From a virus: DNA of 58,673 nucleotides. The position numbers and the translations under genes were made by a program. Numbering within the stretch: the first letter of the stretch is position 1; the number at the start of each line of letters is the position of its first letter. Below, piece by piece: positions 29,753 through 37,163 of this stretch. The DNA is taken from positions 1-58,673 of the IMG/VR virus record IMGVR_UViG_3300043331_000168; one strand, given 5' to 3'. Under the pieces are notes generated by a model. That model searched no databases. It had not been told where the DNA came from and saw only the letters and a list, made by a program, of their open reading frames with translations.

Positions 29753-32098
29753 ATGTTCACGCCAGACGACCCGAGGCACCAAGCGCCCCTCGAGAGCGGG
29801 CTCGAAGACATGCCTCCGTCCGAGGAAGTTCCGCTTCGGTTTGCCGAGACCACCGAGCATCTCGATTGGCTGTCGATCGCGCGGGCCGTGTACCAAGCAT
29901 CCGACGATTGGTTCTCGACGTCGCTGCGCGTCATGCTCGAACGGTCGCTATCGAACTTTCGCGGCGTGCATCCGCCAGGCTCGAAGTACCACCAGGAGCA
30001 GTACCTCAAAAAGTCGCGGCTGTTCCGACCGAAAACGCGCGGCGCGATTCGACGCGGCGAAGCGGGCCACGCAATCGCGTTCTTTTCGACGCAGGACATC
30101 GTTCACTGCACGGCGCGCGACGAGACCGACGAGCGCCAACTGCTCGCGGCCGAGATCCACAACGAGCTGGTCAACGAGCGCTTGAACGACCCGATGCAGC
30201 ACTGGTTCAAGACGCTCATCGGCGGCGCGCAGGATGCCATGACGATCGGCACCGTGATCTCGAAGCAGTGCTGGGACTTCGAGATGGCCGAGGTCGAGGT
30301 TGACTACGAGTACGAGGAGCTGGACATTGAAGGGCGCACGATCGTGCAACAAGAGCGCGCCATGGAGAGCCGCGTGCTCGTCGACCGACCGAGCTGCAAG
30401 ATCATCCCGATCGAGAACTTCCGACTCGACCCCGCGGCCGACTGGCTCGACCCGGTCAACAGCTCGCCCTATCTGATCGAGATGCAGCCTACGTATATCT
30501 ACGTAATTCAGGAGCGCATTTCTAAGGGTAAGTACCTACCCGTCGCGCGCGATCTCATGGGCGCGGCGATCCACCAGGATTGGGATTCGATTCGCAAGGC
30601 TCGTGAAGGCGGCGCACGGCTCGATAAGTACGACAACGATAGCTCGGTGCGCGATCACATGATCGCCTGGGTGCATCATCACATCGTGCATCGGTGGGGT
30701 GTCGATTGGGTCTACGACACGCTCGGGACCGAGATCATGCTCAGCAAGGAGCCCATTCCGATCGAGGACTACTACGCGCACTCGCACACCTATAACCGCC
30801 CGTATGTCATGGGCAACGCGATCATCGAGGCACACAAGAATTACCCAGGCGGCATCCCGCAGCTCATCGAGGACCTTCAAGAAGAAGCGAACGACATCGC
30901 GAACTTGCGCATCGACAACGTGCGCGCCGCGCTCAATCCGCGGTGGATTGTGCGCCGCGGCTCCGGCGTCGACGCGCGCGGACTGATTCGCAACGTGCAT
31001 TCCGGCGTGACGTATGCGACGAACGTGGCCAACGATATTCGCGAGCTACGCGCGCAGGACGTGACGCGCTCGGCCTACGAGGAGCAGAACCGCATCGACC
31101 TCGACATTGATGGGGTCATAGGCACATTCTCTGGAAGCTCGATCCAGGCGAACCGCTCGGTTGGCGAGACCGTCGGCGGCATGAACTTGCTCTCGGCCGA
31201 CGCCAACAAGCTCGAGGAGTACCTGATTCGCACGGTCACCGAGACCTGGGTCGAAGGGGTCATGCGCCAATTCGTGGCCATGGAAGCGGCTTACGAGAGC
31301 GACGACAGAATACTCTCCGTCGTGGCTTCGCGGCTTAAAACCGACGTCGACACCGTGCTCGACGTGATCCGCGAGCCCATCAATGTGCGTTGTAACGTCG
31401 GCTTCAACGCGACCAACCCGCAAAAGCGCATCGAGAAGCTCTCGATCGGGCTCGCTACGATCTCTGCCTACATGCCGGACGTGATTGCGGAATTGGACCG
31501 GCGCGAAGTCGTCAAAGAAGTATTCGGGGCGATCGGGCACAAAGACGGCAGCCGATTCTTTCCTGGGCTGTACGATGAGGAGCAGGACCCGCGCATCGTG
31601 GCGCTCGAGCAGCAGATCCAGCAGCTTCAGCAGCTCCTACAGCCGAAGCTCCTCGAGTCGCAGACCAAGGTCGAGGTCGCGAATATCGGCGCCGAGACCA
31701 AACGCTTCGAGATCATCACGAAGAACGATCTCGAGATGCTCAAGCTCAGGCACAGCACGACCCAGCTCGCCTTGCAGAGCCGGCTCGATCAAGTCGATGC
31801 GCAGCTCAAGATCGAGGAGAGCGACCGCAAGCGCCGCGAGCTGTATCTCGCGCGCGAAGCGCTCTCGCACGAGATCCAGGAGTCGAACCGCCGCTTCAAC
31901 CTCGAGGTCGCGAAACTCCGGCAGCAGGACCAAAGCGAGAAGCGCGAACTCAAGGCCAAGGGCGGCGAGAAAGGCGCGCCAAAAACCAACGGCAAGGGCG
32001 GCCCGTCGGCCATGGCGATCCCCGGCACCGCGGGCGTCATGGCGCGCGACCAGTTCGGCATGGTGCCTGGGAAAAGCGACGGCATCGCGCCGCCGTGA
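29753..32098 (+). CDS. Portal protein (podovirus type)
   Basis: 781 residues, the size of podovirus portals. N-terminal DWFSTSLRVMLERSLSNFRG; the clip/stem region around 130-240 with HWFKTLIGGAQDAMTIGTVI; conserved HAHTYNRPYVMGNAI-like part near 345; and a long C-terminal coiled coil (600-730) that should form the barrel. It makes the dodecameric DNA gate of the capsid and docks TerL. It is the first of the head genes, upstream of scaffold and capsid. Confidence 0.85.
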   Translation: MFTPDDPRHQAPLESGLEDMPPSEEVPLRFAETTEHLDWLSIARAVYQASDDWFSTSLRVMLERSLSNFRGVHPPGSKYHQEQYLKKSRLFRPKTRGAIRRGEAGHAIAFFSTQDIVHCTARDETDERQLLAAEIHNELVNERLNDPMQHWFKTLIGGAQDAMTIGTVISKQCWDFEMAEVEVDYEYEELDIEGRTIVQQERAMESRVLVDRPSCKIIPIENFRLDPAADWLDPVNSSPYLIEMQPTYIYVIQERISKGKYLPVARDLMGAAIHQDWDSIRKAREGGARLDKYDNDSSVRDHMIAWVHHHIVHRWGVDWVYDTLGTEIMLSKEPIPIEDYYAHSHTYNRPYVMGNAIIEAHKNYPGGIPQLIEDLQEEANDIANLRIDNVRAALNPRWIVRRGSGVDARGLIRNVHSGVTYATNVANDIRELRAQDVTRSAYEEQNRIDLDIDGVIGTFSGSSIQANRSVGETVGGMNLLSADANKLEEYLIRTVTETWVEGVMRQFVAMEAAYESDDRILSVVASRLKTDVDTVLDVIREPINVRCNVGFNATNPQKRIEKLSIGLATISAYMPDVIAELDRREVVKEVFGAIGHKDGSRFFPGLYDEEQDPRIVALEQQIQQLQQLLQPKLLESQTKVEVANIGAETKRFEIITKNDLEMLKLRHSTTQLALQSRLDQVDAQLKIEESDRKRRELYLAREALSHEIQESNRRFNLEVAKLRQQDQSEKRELKAKGGEKGAPKTNGKGGPSAMAIPGTAGVMARDQFGMVPGKSDGIAPP

Positions 32099-32280
32099 AT
32101 AAGCTCGTGATGACGTGTCTCAAGTGCGGGCACGAATGGCGCGATTGGCCTGGGGAATCGGGGGAATCAGCGAAACAGGTGAACGGCAGCGTTCGCGGCT
32201 GCCCGTACTGCCACTCGCTGCATTGGAAGGCCGAGGAGGATAGGTGGGACGAGACGCACACGAAAACGATCCGCCCATAA
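32095..32280 (+). CDS. Small zinc-ribbon protein
   Basis: 61 residues from a GTG with GTGA overlap on the portal stop. CLKCGHEWRDWP and GCPYCHSLHW form a C-x2-C ... C-x2-C zinc ribbon. Such small ribbons are often encoded among phage head genes. Function unknown. Confidence 0.75.
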   Translation: MNKLVMTCLKCGHEWRDWPGESGESAKQVNGSVRGCPYCHSLHWKAEEDRWDETHTKTIRP

Positions 32281-32621
32281 GCGCCGAGCCCGTCGACGAA
32301 ATTGAGGCCGCGCTCGCCGAGCGGCTGGGCGATGAGCGATACCTGATCGAGCTGGTCCGGTTCGGCCTCGACACCGAGAAGTTCGTCAACACGAATCCGA
32401 TCGGGAAGTACCTAGTCTCTCGGGGCGAGACAGAACTCAACGAAGCGGTTAAGAAGTTGCTTGACTTGAAAGATTTGCAGAGTGAGGATGCGCGCATCGC
32501 ACATGGCGAGGCTAGGGTGGCTCTCATGGTTCTTCGATGGCTCGATGAAGCCATTACGCGCGGCGTAGAGTCCGAGCGGCTCATGAGCGCCCGCGATCTC
32601 ACGGAAACCCCTCATGGGTAA
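32244..32621 (+). CDS. Hypothetical head-module protein
   Basis: 125 residues from a GTG at 32244, overlapping the ribbon gene by 37 bases. Mostly helical (LIELVRFGLDTEKFVNTNPI, then VKKLLDLKDLQ). Similar helical proteins sit between portal and scaffold in podovirus-like phages. No confirmed role. Confidence 0.7.
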   Translation: MGRDAHENDPPISAEPVDEIEAALAERLGDERYLIELVRFGLDTEKFVNTNPIGKYLVSRGETELNEAVKKLLDLKDLQSEDARIAHGEARVALMVLRWLDEAITRGVESERLMSARDLTETPHG

Positions 32622-33912
32622 ACCCGCCGTTCTTCCGACCGCGGCCGACGAGCCGGCCCCCGCGGCCGACGTTCCTGGCGCGGAGGCCGAGCCAGAAGCG
32701 CCCGCTCCGCAGGCGCCAGCCGCAGATCCGGCGGCAGCTCCGACTCTCGACCCGAACGCGATCAACGCGGCGCTCGAGAAAGACCGCGCCGAGCGGCGCG
32801 CGGCGGCTCAGCGCGACAACCCGCGTGAGGACATCTACGCGCGCGCGGCCGCGAAGCGAGCGGCCGAGGTCGAGCAATCGCTCGAGGATCCCGAGGTCCA
32901 AAACCTCAACCTGCTCGCCGGGCATCCAGTCGAGACTGGCGAAATCACAACCGTAGCCGAGAGTCGGGCCGCCGCGGCTCCGACGTCAGACCCGGAGACC
33001 GCGGCGCCTCCCGATAATGCCGGCAAGATCAAGATTGCCGTGTACGGCGAGGAAGCCTTCGTCACCGAGGACGAAGTGCGCACGGCCGGCATCGCGACGC
33101 TCCAGAAGGAGCGCGGCGCCGATTATCGGCTCTCGCAGGCCGCCCAGGCGGAACAGCGAGTCAGGACCTACCACCGCGACCTCGACGCTTATCGCGATCG
33201 ACTGGTGGCGATGGAGAAAGATTTGAAAGCGGGCAAGATGCCCACTGTGAAGGATGCGTCAACCGCGGCCGCGCCACCCGCATCGGGCGCGACGGTCACG
33301 GTCGACGAGAAGCGGATCGCCGAGGGAGCCAATCGGTTCGCCGAAGCGATCTATCGAGGCGACCCGAAAGAGACGGCGGAAGCCATCAGGTCGCTACTCA
33401 CCGACGTTGCTCAGGGGCGCGCTGCTACCCCTCCGGCGGTGGACGTGGATGCGGTGGCGGAAGTCGCCGCGGCCAAGGTGGATGAGCGCCAAGTGAAGCG
33501 GTCGGCCGAACAAGATCGGCAGAGGGTCAACGAGACCTTCGCCGGCGAGTTCAAGGCTGTACACGACCATCCTGGTGCGTTTGCTGTGGCTCAAGCTCAC
33601 TTCACCGTGCTGCGCCAGCAGGAGGCCAATAGGGGCCGCCCGCTCGAGGAGCTGGCACGCGAAGCAGGGCAAGAGGCACTCAAGCGCTACCCGGAGCTGC
33701 GCGCGCCGGACGAGCAACCTACTCCAGAAAAACCGCGCACACCGACTCCCGCGGACGCCCTCCAGGGCCGTCGGGAGCTGAAGAAGCGCACCGTCGTCCG
33801 GCAGCCGACCGTCACCGCACGAGCACCCGCCCCAACCGCGCCTGTCTTTCCGTCGGGTAAAGACTACGTGGCGCAGCTTCGGAGAAACGCCGGGTTACCC
33901 CCGACGCCCTAG
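32614..33912 (+). CDS. Scaffold-like protein
   Basis: 432 residues. It is low in aromatic residues, rich in Ala, Pro, Glu and Lys, with a Pro/Ala-rich N-terminus (residues 10-60) and long helices (GADYRLSQAAQAEQRVRTYH). The C-terminus is basic and proline-rich (PTPADALQGRRELKKRTVV), as expected of a scaffold that binds the coat. It lies directly before the capsid gene. Homology is not certain, but composition, size and place agree. Confidence 0.75.
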   Translation: MGKPAVLPTAADEPAPAADVPGAEAEPEAPAPQAPAADPAAAPTLDPNAINAALEKDRAERRAAAQRDNPREDIYARAAAKRAAEVEQSLEDPEVQNLNLLAGHPVETGEITTVAESRAAAAPTSDPETAAPPDNAGKIKIAVYGEEAFVTEDEVRTAGIATLQKERGADYRLSQAAQAEQRVRTYHRDLDAYRDRLVAMEKDLKAGKMPTVKDASTAAAPPASGATVTVDEKRIAEGANRFAEAIYRGDPKETAEAIRSLLTDVAQGRAATPPAVDVDAVAEVAAAKVDERQVKRSAEQDRQRVNETFAGEFKAVHDHPGAFAVAQAHFTVLRQQEANRGRPLEELAREAGQEALKRYPELRAPDEQPTPEKPRTPTPADALQGRRELKKRTVVRQPTVTARAPAPTAPVFPSGKDYVAQLRRNAGLPPTP

Positions 33913-33918
33913 AAGCGC

Positions 33919-33934
33919 GCCTCTAAACGGAGGC
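33919..33934 (+). promoter_or_regulatory. Short hairpin over the capsid ribosome site
   Basis: GCCTC (33919-33923) pairs with GAGGC (33930-33934), covering the GGAGG ribosome site of the capsid gene (start 33942). The stem is only 5 bp, so any effect on translation would be mild. Confidence 0.35.
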
Positions 33935-33941
33935 AGCGAAA

Positions 33942-34934
33942 ATGTCAGGTCAAGTTTGGGCCGTCAATTCACTCGGCGGCTTCATGTATTCCGACGAATT
34001 GTCGAACGTGCTGCGCACGGCGCTCCAGCCCGTGGTGCGGTTCCGGCAGTTCTGCGACGCGAAGGACGCGATCGACAAGGGGCTCGGCAAGGGCAACAAG
34101 TTCCACTGGGACGTGTTCTCCGAGGTTCAAGACGGTGGTGGCGAGCTGGTCGAAACCGAGGCCATGCCCGAGACCAACTTCACGATCAGCCAAGGCGAGC
34201 TGACGATCACCGAGTTCGGCAATTCCGTGCCGTACACCGGCAAGCTCGACAACCTGTCGAAGCTCCCGGTCTCGGAGATCATCCACAAGGTGCTCAAGAA
34301 CGACGCGAAGATGACGCTCGACGGGTACGCGCACGCGCAGTTCGACGCCACCCCGGTGACGGTCGCTCCGACGGGCGGTAACTCGCCGACGGCCGTCACG
34401 TTCGAGGAGGGCGGCTGCACGATCACGAACGCCGTCGCGTTCGGCACCGGCCACGTCAAGGCGATCGTCGACGGCATGAAAGAGCGGAAGATCCCGCCTT
34501 ACATGAACGACGACTACTTCGCCGTCGCCTGGCCGACGACGTTCCGGCCCATGAAGAACTCGCTCGAGACGATCCACCAATACGTCGAGACGGGCTTCAC
34601 GAAGATCATGAACGGCGAGATCGGCCGTTACGAAGGCACGCGGTTCTGCGAGCAGACCAACGTCGCCAAGGGCGGCGCCGTCGACTCGCTCACGTGGAAC
34701 TTCCGCACGCCGGACCCGTGGAATGGTGGGCTCTCGGACTGGATTTTCTTCCTCGGCGAAGACACGGTCGCAGAAGCGCTCGCGATCCCCGAGGAAATCC
34801 GCGGCAAGATCCCCGGCGACTACGGTCGGTCGAAGGGCGTGGCTTGGTACTATCTCGGCGGCTTCGGCATCGTCCACGGGTCGAGCGGCGTCGCGAGCCA
34901 GGCGCGTATCGTCAAGTGGGAGAGCGCGGCCTAA
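33942..34934 (+). CDS. Major capsid protein, N4-gp56-type
   Basis: 330 residues, with GGAGG eight bases upstream. The N-terminus has VVRFRQFCDAKDAIDKG and GKGNKFHWDVFSE, then TEAMPETNFTISQGELTITE and FGNSVPYTGKLDNLS, which is the core of the N4-gp56/P22-type coat family. The C-terminal half has YYLGGFGIVHG. It forms the shell of the head. Codon use and GC are like its neighbours. Confidence 0.88.
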   Translation: MSGQVWAVNSLGGFMYSDELSNVLRTALQPVVRFRQFCDAKDAIDKGLGKGNKFHWDVFSEVQDGGGELVETEAMPETNFTISQGELTITEFGNSVPYTGKLDNLSKLPVSEIIHKVLKNDAKMTLDGYAHAQFDATPVTVAPTGGNSPTAVTFEEGGCTITNAVAFGTGHVKAIVDGMKERKIPPYMNDDYFAVAWPTTFRPMKNSLETIHQYVETGFTKIMNGEIGRYEGTRFCEQTNVAKGGAVDSLTWNFRTPDPWNGGLSDWIFFLGEDTVAEALAIPEEIRGKIPGDYGRSKGVAWYYLGGFGIVHGSSGVASQARIVKWESAA

Positions 34935-34969
34935 CGGCGCGCCCCTCCACGCACTAAGGAGACATTTCA

Positions 34970-35404
34970 ATGGAATCACGACATTTCGGTAGCTACGATC
35001 GGCCGCTCATTCGCGCGTACACTTTCCCGCAGGTCGACTTCGGTGGTGCCGGCAACGTCACGCATCTCATCCCGGTGCCGAAGCTCGGGCCGGCCATCGG
35101 CGCGAAGCGCGGGCTCCAGGGCAGGGTGCTCTCGGTCGAGATCTCGCGGGTCACCGAGGATTTCGCTGGCTCGACGAGCGACAGCGCCGTGCAGGTCGGC
35201 GACGGCAGCGATGTCGACAAGTATTTCGACTCCGGGCTCGTGTTGAACGAGTCAGTCGACATCGGCGAGGTTCTCGAGCTAGTGGACGATGGCGCTGCGG
35301 TCGACATCGAGGCCGGCCGCTCGAGCGTCACCGTGACGGCGGTCGCGTCTGTCGGCACGCCGACCGGCATCGCTGACGTCACCGTTGTCATCGCCTGGTG
35401 GTAG
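34970..35404 (+). CDS. Possible head decoration protein
   Basis: 144 residues, preceded by AAGGAG. It is all-beta with few charged clusters and a periodic valine pattern at the end (SVTVTAVASVGTPTGIADVT), as in small capsid-stabilising proteins. Position right after the capsid gene is typical of decoration proteins. The call is by size, fold type and place. Confidence 0.65.
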   Translation: MESRHFGSYDRPLIRAYTFPQVDFGGAGNVTHLIPVPKLGPAIGAKRGLQGRVLSVEISRVTEDFAGSTSDSAVQVGDGSDVDKYFDSGLVLNESVDIGEVLELVDDGAAVDIEAGRSSVTVTAVASVGTPTGIADVTVVIAWW

Positions 35405-35412
35405 ACGCGAAA

Positions 35413-35438
35413 GGCGCGCCGAGTAAAATCGGCGCGTC
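35413..35438 (+). other. GC-rich hairpin after the decoration gene
   Basis: CGCGCCGA (35415-35422), loop GTAAAA, TCGGCGCG (35429-35436), extended by one G-U and one G-C pair. No T-run follows, so it is not a standard terminator; it may pause transcription or stabilise the capsid mRNA 3' end. Confidence 0.5.
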
Positions 35439-35468
35439 AGACTGACACACGTTACAGGAGCTTTGACC

Positions 35469-35651
35469 ATGAGAGACGCAGAGACCAAGGGCGGCACGCT
35501 CGAGTCCGGCACTTCCAAAAAGGAGGGCTTCCATTCTCAGTCGCCGAGCGATCTCGGCATGGGAACCTCCGGGAGCAAGGACTACAACGGCCCCCAACGC
35601 CCGCAGCACAAGCCGGAGACGAAAGCTCCGCGCGGGCACGTCATCAGGTAG
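35469..35651 (+). CDS. Small hydrophilic protein
   Basis: 60 residues from the ATG at 35469, with CAGGAG upstream. Very polar and probably disordered (KGGTLESGTSKKEGFHSQSP). Between decoration and neck genes; function unknown. Confidence 0.62.
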   Translation: MRDAETKGGTLESGTSKKEGFHSQSPSDLGMGTSGSKDYNGPQRPQHKPETKAPRGHVIR

Positions 35652-35656
35652 TTCAC

Positions 35657-35681
35657 CCCAATCACTACTTGAGTCACTCGG
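35657..35681 (+). promoter_or_regulatory. Two tandem operator-like elements
   Basis: CCCAATCACTACT (35657-35669) and TTGAGTCACTCGG (35669-35681) each match the CTTAGTSACTAAG-like element at most fixed positions. No promoter is obvious. They lie just before, and reach into, the terminator 35679-35715. Confidence 0.4.
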
Positions 35682-35715
35682 GCGGCGCGCAGCGCAAGGC
35701 CGCCGCCCGTTTTTT
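35679..35715 (+). terminator. Rho-independent terminator
   Basis: CGGGCGGCG (35679-35687) pairs with CGCCGCCCG (35701-35709), then T6 (35710-35715). A nine-base-pair GC stem and T-run are textbook. It would lower expression of the neck and tail genes relative to the capsid. Confidence 0.85.
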
Positions 35716-35730
35716 ACGGAGGGCAACCTC

Positions 35731-36039
35731 ATGGCCAGGAAACGAATCCCCAGCGGCGGCGGTTACGTGGATTTTCCGGGTCCGCCAGACCCTCACGATC
35801 GGAAACTATTTCCGGGCGGCTACAGCGGCCGTGAAACGGCGTGCGCGCTCGAGGACCGAGAGCCCATGACGCCGCACACGCAGAAAGCGGAGTCCACGCC
35901 TTATTCGCTCCCACCGCTGCATAACAATCGCTCGGTGGTCGGCGAAAAGACACAGGTCCGCAATCCGACTGTCGAGGAGGGCGTCTCGTTCTCGGAGTGT
36001 ATGCGCGCCGACCTCGACGAAGACGTGCAGGCGTACTAG
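35731..36039 (+). CDS. Hypothetical proline-rich protein
   Basis: 102 residues, with ACGGAGGG upstream. Polar, proline- and glycine-rich (GGGYVDFPGPPDPHDRKLFP), with an acidic C-terminus. Possibly disordered. First gene after the terminator. Confidence 0.65.
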   Translation: MARKRIPSGGGYVDFPGPPDPHDRKLFPGGYSGRETACALEDREPMTPHTQKAESTPYSLPPLHNNRSVVGEKTQVRNPTVEEGVSFSECMRADLDEDVQAY

Positions 36040-36045
36040 GCCACA

Positions 36046-36441
36046 ATGAAAACACTCGATCGCAGCCGCTACTTCGCGCTTTGCTACGGCGAGGGCGAGG
36101 CGCGCTATTACCAGGACCGCGTCTACTTCGACAGTCTCGGCAACGAGATCGGCGCCTCCCAAGCCGCCGAGCAGGAGCCAAGTCCTGCCGATGCCATCGA
36201 GGCCGCGCTGCCAGCGGTCGCGCTACCAGAAGGCGAGCCGCCGCCACCGGCGGAGATCGTCGTCACTGAGAAGACCGACGCCGTCGACGCCAAGCTCGAC
36301 GCGCTTCACCCGGCCAAGGTGAAGCAGATGTTTCTCAAGGCTGGCGGGCCAACCAATTTGGCGGCCGGCACGGGCGCGAAGCAGCGCATGGTCGACTGGC
36401 TAAAGCAAAAGCACAAGGCAGAGACGTTGGGTGAGGAATGA
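36046..36441 (+). CDS. Hypothetical protein
   Basis: 131 residues. N-terminal YFALCYGEGEARYYQDRVYF, then a Pro/Ala-rich linker, then a helical end (KVKQMFLKAGGPTNLAAGTG, KQRMVDWLKQKHKAE) that looks like a small SAP- or LEM-type helix pair. It precedes the adaptor gene. Function unknown. Confidence 0.65.
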   Translation: MKTLDRSRYFALCYGEGEARYYQDRVYFDSLGNEIGASQAAEQEPSPADAIEAALPAVALPEGEPPPPAEIVVTEKTDAVDAKLDALHPAKVKQMFLKAGGPTNLAAGTGAKQRMVDWLKQKHKAETLGEE

Positions 36442-37160
36442 TCTTTCTCGATCTCTGCAAGGATCTGATCTCGGATACCGGGCTCGGCGGCGAGCCTGAT
36501 CTGCTCGAGACCGTCGTCGGGCAGACCGGCGATCTCAATAATGCGGTGCGCTACATACGCGACGCCGCGCTTCAGATCGACAACCTATGGTTCGATTGGA
36601 AGTATCTGTGGTTCGAGCATATCGCGAATTTCACAGTGGCGATGAACAACGCGCCGCCGATGCCGGCCTTTGGCGTCCGTCGCTGGGATCGCGAGACGTT
36701 CTACCTCGACAAGTCAGGAGCCACTCCGATCAAACTGCGCTTCGAGGAATGGGATACGTTTCGCGATCGAACTGGCGTCTTCCCAACCGGAAAGGCGGCA
36801 ATCATCACGGTCAAGCCAGATAACACGTTGCTCGTCGAGAAGCTCAACAATGCGACGTATTCGTTCTCGGCGAACGGCTGGCGCCGGCCTGTCGTTCTTG
36901 CTGCCGACGACGACGAGCCGCTGATGCCAGAGGAGTATCACCGCATCATCGTGTGCCGCGGCAAGATCAATTACGCGAGCAAGGAAGACGCGCCCGAGAT
37001 CCTCGAAGGAGCCGAGGCGGAGTACATGGATATTCTCGACAAGCTCCAGTCTGACCAGCTCGAGGGGCACTACTTAGATCGAATGTCCACGCAGGACGTC
37101 GATGTGTCCCAGGAAGTTCACGGCTTCCAGTACGGCGGCTCGCAGTACGTCTCGAGATGA
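36438..37160 (+). CDS. Head-tail adaptor (neck) protein
   Basis: 240 residues, ATGA overlap. It opens MIFLDLCKDLISDTGLGGEP, DLNNAVRYIRDAALQIDNLW and has RFEEWDTFRDRTGV and YHRIIVCRGKINYASKED, the pattern of phage adaptor proteins that bind below the portal and connect to the tail nozzle. The place between the head genes and the large tail gene supports this. Confidence 0.75.
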   Translation: MIFLDLCKDLISDTGLGGEPDLLETVVGQTGDLNNAVRYIRDAALQIDNLWFDWKYLWFEHIANFTVAMNNAPPMPAFGVRRWDRETFYLDKSGATPIKLRFEEWDTFRDRTGVFPTGKAAIITVKPDNTLLVEKLNNATYSFSANGWRRPVVLAADDDEPLMPEEYHRIIVCRGKINYASKEDAPEILEGAEAEYMDILDKLQSDQLEGHYLDRMSTQDVDVSQEVHGFQYGGSQYVSR

Positions 37161-37163
37161 GCC

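Noticed and set aside
34935-34969. Operator half-site CACTAAG before the decoration gene
   Set aside because: Only about 9 of 13 positions match and it is part of the CTAAGGAG ribosome site.
33969-34979. 336-residue minus-strand frame
   Set aside because: Shadow of the major capsid gene.
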